From Myxococcales bacterium UBA5297 (GTDB lineage: Bacteria > Myxococcota > Myxococcia > Myxococcales > UBA5297): 6,918 bases of DNA. Position numbers and translations under genes: made by a program. Below the pieces are notes generated by a model. It saw only the letters and a list, made by a program, of their open reading frames with translations. It had not been told where the DNA came from and made no database searches. Position 1 is the stretch's first letter, and each line of letters opens with the position of its first letter. Where the stretch lies: positions 24,524 to 31,441 of the forward strand of contig DHSB01000203.1 in NCBI GenBank assembly GCA_002408385.1, read 5' to 3'. Shown here in pieces: positions 5,352-6,918 of the stretch.

Positions 5352-6689
5352 ATGCGAAGACGACTCGGACCGCCCACCGGCATTTTCCTCGCTGTTCTGC
5401 TCGCCTCGCCCGCCGCGCGCGCTGGCGAATCGTCGAGCCCTGGCGAGCCCGACGCCGTGCGGCTCGGGCCGGTCGGGCTGGTGCCCCACGCGGAGGTGCG
5501 CGGCCGGTTCGAGGGCCGCAGCGACCTCGATCTCGACCGGTCGGATGCCGAGGACCCGAACCGCTTCCTGCTGCGCACGCGGATCGGCGCCGCGCTGAGC
5601 TGGGGAGTTGCCTCGGCCTTCGTCGAGGGCGTCGACGCCCGGGAGCTGATGACCCCGCCGGCAGACAGGCGGGATGAGGCGACGCTCGACGTGCACGAGG
5701 CCTGGGCCGAGCTCCGGCGTCCGTTCGGGACCCCGTTCTTCGCGAGGATCGGGCGGCAGGAGCTCTCTCTCGGCTCGAAGCGGCTCGTCGACTGCTCGGG
5801 TTGGGGCAACCGCCTGCGCGCCTTCGACATGCTGCGGCTCGGGGCCGACGGCGAGCGCTGGAGGGTCGACGCCTTCGCCGGCCGGGTCGTGGTCGTGCGC
5901 GACGGCGAGCTCGACCGGTGGAAGGCCGGGGAGAGCTTCTGGGGTTTCTTCTCGACGCTCGGACTGGGCTTTGGCGCGTCGGTCGACCTCTTCGTCTTCG
6001 GGTTGAACAGGCAGGCGCGCGGCGACGAGGCCAAGCCGATCACGGGCGAGGACGGGGTCGTCGGTGCGGCCAGCAAGACCACGCCGGGACTGCGGCTCTT
6101 CGGGTCGGCGCTCTCGAAGCGGCTCGACTACGAGGCCGAGGTGGCGGTCCAGTTCGGCAACCGGGCGAACGATCGGGTGTTTGCCTACGCGGGCCGGGCG
6201 GGCGCGAGGTGGACGCAACGCGATCTGCCGGGGGCGCCCTGGTTGGGCTTCGAGCTGAACCACGCGTCGGGCGACGAATACCCGAACGACGGTCAATTCG
6301 GCCGCTTCGACCCGCTCTTCGGCAGCACCCGTGGGCCCTACGGGCTCATCGACCTGTTCCGCTGGCAGAACATGAGCGAGGCGGGGCTCTTCTTCGGGCT
6401 GTCGCCCGGCGACACGGTCACGCTCACGGCCGAGTACCACGCGTTCTGGATCGCTTCGGTCAAGGACGCCTGGTTCACCTCGTCCGGCGCGGTGCTTCGG
6501 CGCGCCGAGGACGGCGAGGCGCCTTCGTTCGCAGGGAAGGAGCTCGATCTGCTCGTGCGCTGGCGGCCGCTGGGAGTGCTCGGGTTCGAGGCCGGGGTCG
6601 CTTGGTTCGTGCCGGGCCGCTTCGCGCGCGCGACCGGCGCGGCGAACGCGGCGCGGGCGCTCTATGTCCAGGCGGCGCTGAGCTACTGA
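5352..6689 (+). CDS. Alginate export family outer-membrane protein (AlgE-like porin)
   Basis: A 445-residue protein with a Sec signal peptide (MRRR, hydrophobic GIFLAVLLA, cut after SPAARA at about residue 24). The mature part is a beta-barrel ending in ALSY, a typical terminal aromatic for outer-membrane assembly. Family landmarks of the alginate export domain appear in order: NRFLLRTRIGAAL (70-82), EAWAEL with GRQELSLGSKRLV (134-146), W151 with FDMLRLG (159-165), WRVDAFAGR, NHASGDE (303-309), FDPLFGST with PYGLIDLF (319-336), EYHAFW (361-366) and GKELDLLVRWRP (395-406). AlgE itself is an 18-stranded channel exporting alginate in Pseudomonas, but this wider family includes channels of unknown cargo and no alginate synthesis genes are in view, so I name only the family. 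It starts 144 bp after the small barrel gene with its own promoter-like sequence. The ATG at 5352 is the only in-frame start giving a proper signal peptide. Confidence 0.88.
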   Translation: MRRRLGPPTGIFLAVLLASPAARAGESSSPGEPDAVRLGPVGLVPHAEVRGRFEGRSDLDLDRSDAEDPNRFLLRTRIGAALSWGVASAFVEGVDARELMTPPADRRDEATLDVHEAWAELRRPFGTPFFARIGRQELSLGSKRLVDCSGWGNRLRAFDMLRLGADGERWRVDAFAGRVVVVRDGELDRWKAGESFWGFFSTLGLGFGASVDLFVFGLNRQARGDEAKPITGEDGVVGAASKTTPGLRLFGSALSKRLDYEAEVAVQFGNRANDRVFAYAGRAGARWTQRDLPGAPWLGFELNHASGDEYPNDGQFGRFDPLFGSTRGPYGLIDLFRWQNMSEAGLFFGLSPGDTVTLTAEYHAFWIASVKDAWFTSSGAVLRRAEDGEAPSFAGKELDLLVRWRPLGVLGFEAGVAWFVPGRFARATGAANAARALYVQAALSY

Positions 6690-6729
6690 CCTCGAAGACT
6701 TGCCGCCGCACGGCGCGGGTTTCGCGGAC

Positions 6730-6749
6730 GGCCGGCCTTCACGCCGGCC
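6730..6749 (+). terminator. Possible terminator hairpin downstream of the alginate-export-like gene
   Basis: Perfect 7-bp stem GGCCGGC / GCCGGCC with the 6-nt loop CTTCAC, 40 bp after the stop codon. It is very GC-rich but lacks a following T-tract, so it may instead stop transcription with Rho help or be coincidental. Confidence 0.4.
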
Positions 6750-6869
6750 AAGCGCGCGCTCGACCTCTTGAAGGGCACGGCACGCGGCGCCCCCTCCAAC
6801 CAGCGGCCGGCCGCTTCGGGCTCCGGGCGCCAGAGTTCGTGCAAGGTCCGGGTCAGGAGTTGGCAACCA

Positions 6870-6909
6870 CGCGAAATCGAAGCGTTTACAGCCAAACCTC
6901 GATTTCGCG
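6870..6909. repeat. 11-bp perfect inverted repeat at the right edge
   Basis: CGCGAAATCGA (6870-6880) and TCGATTTCGCG (6899-6909) are exact reverse complements separated by 18 nt. Inside the loop, GTTT (6884-6887) can pair with AAAC (6894-6897), extending the hairpin across a small internal loop. The local sequence is more AT-rich than its surroundings. No T-run follows. It could be an operator, a transcript-end structure of a gene beyond the window, or a mobile-element end. The rest of 6690-6918 holds no gene that I can support. Confidence 0.6.
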
Positions 6910-6918
6910 GCCGATTTG

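Noticed and set aside
4674..6866. 730-codon minus-strand open frame opposite the channel gene
   Set aside because: Composition is Arg/Pro/Ala/Glu-rich shadow coding, no domain is recognisable, and the plus strand carries a well-supported beta-barrel protein over the same bases.
6683..6895. 70-codon minus-strand open frame at the right edge
   Set aside because: No Shine-Dalgarno or recognisable motif, the start lies in the palindrome and the end overlaps the channel gene's stop region; likely random in GC-rich sequence.

Overview
The window is GC-rich (about two-thirds G+C or more by eye) and comes from a Gram-negative bacterium. An outer-membrane beta-barrel of the alginate-export type and Sec signal peptides require an outer membrane. 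The G/C-ending codons, the gene mix and start codons sitting directly behind -10-like boxes would suit a myxobacterium-like or other deltaproteobacterial lineage. That placement is inference; no rRNA or other marker is present.

Layout, left to right: (1) a cytosolic aminoacyl-histidine dipeptidase (PepD) on the minus strand, running off the left edge; (2) a 1.6-kb stretch without an intact gene, holding a decayed IS91-type HUH transposase remnant and then a two-armed array of 21-bp degenerate repeats (ten units in one orientation, a 7-bp centre, ten units in the opposite orientation). This stretch is bracketed by a perfect 62-bp direct repeat that copies the 3' end of the next gene; (3) an AI-2E/PerM-family membrane protein on the minus strand; (4) a divergent intergenic region; (5) a plus-strand pair, an anchored DUF4230 protein followed 22 bp later by a small secreted beta-rich protein; (6) a separately promoted alginate-export-family outer-membrane barrel; (7) a right-hand non-coding end with two inverted repeats.

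The plus-strand genes all point to the cell envelope: one membrane-anchored protein, one small beta-rich exported protein and one large outer-membrane channel. No polysaccharide-synthesis gene is visible, so the substrate of the channel is unknown. PepD and the AI-2E protein are co-directional but split by the insertion-like segment, which now separates whatever transcriptional link they had.

The most unusual part is 1269-2824: a gene-end duplication flanking a dead transposase and a symmetric inverted minisatellite whose 21-bp period equals seven codons. I found no CRISPR, tRNA, rRNA, recognisable defence system or biosynthetic cluster.
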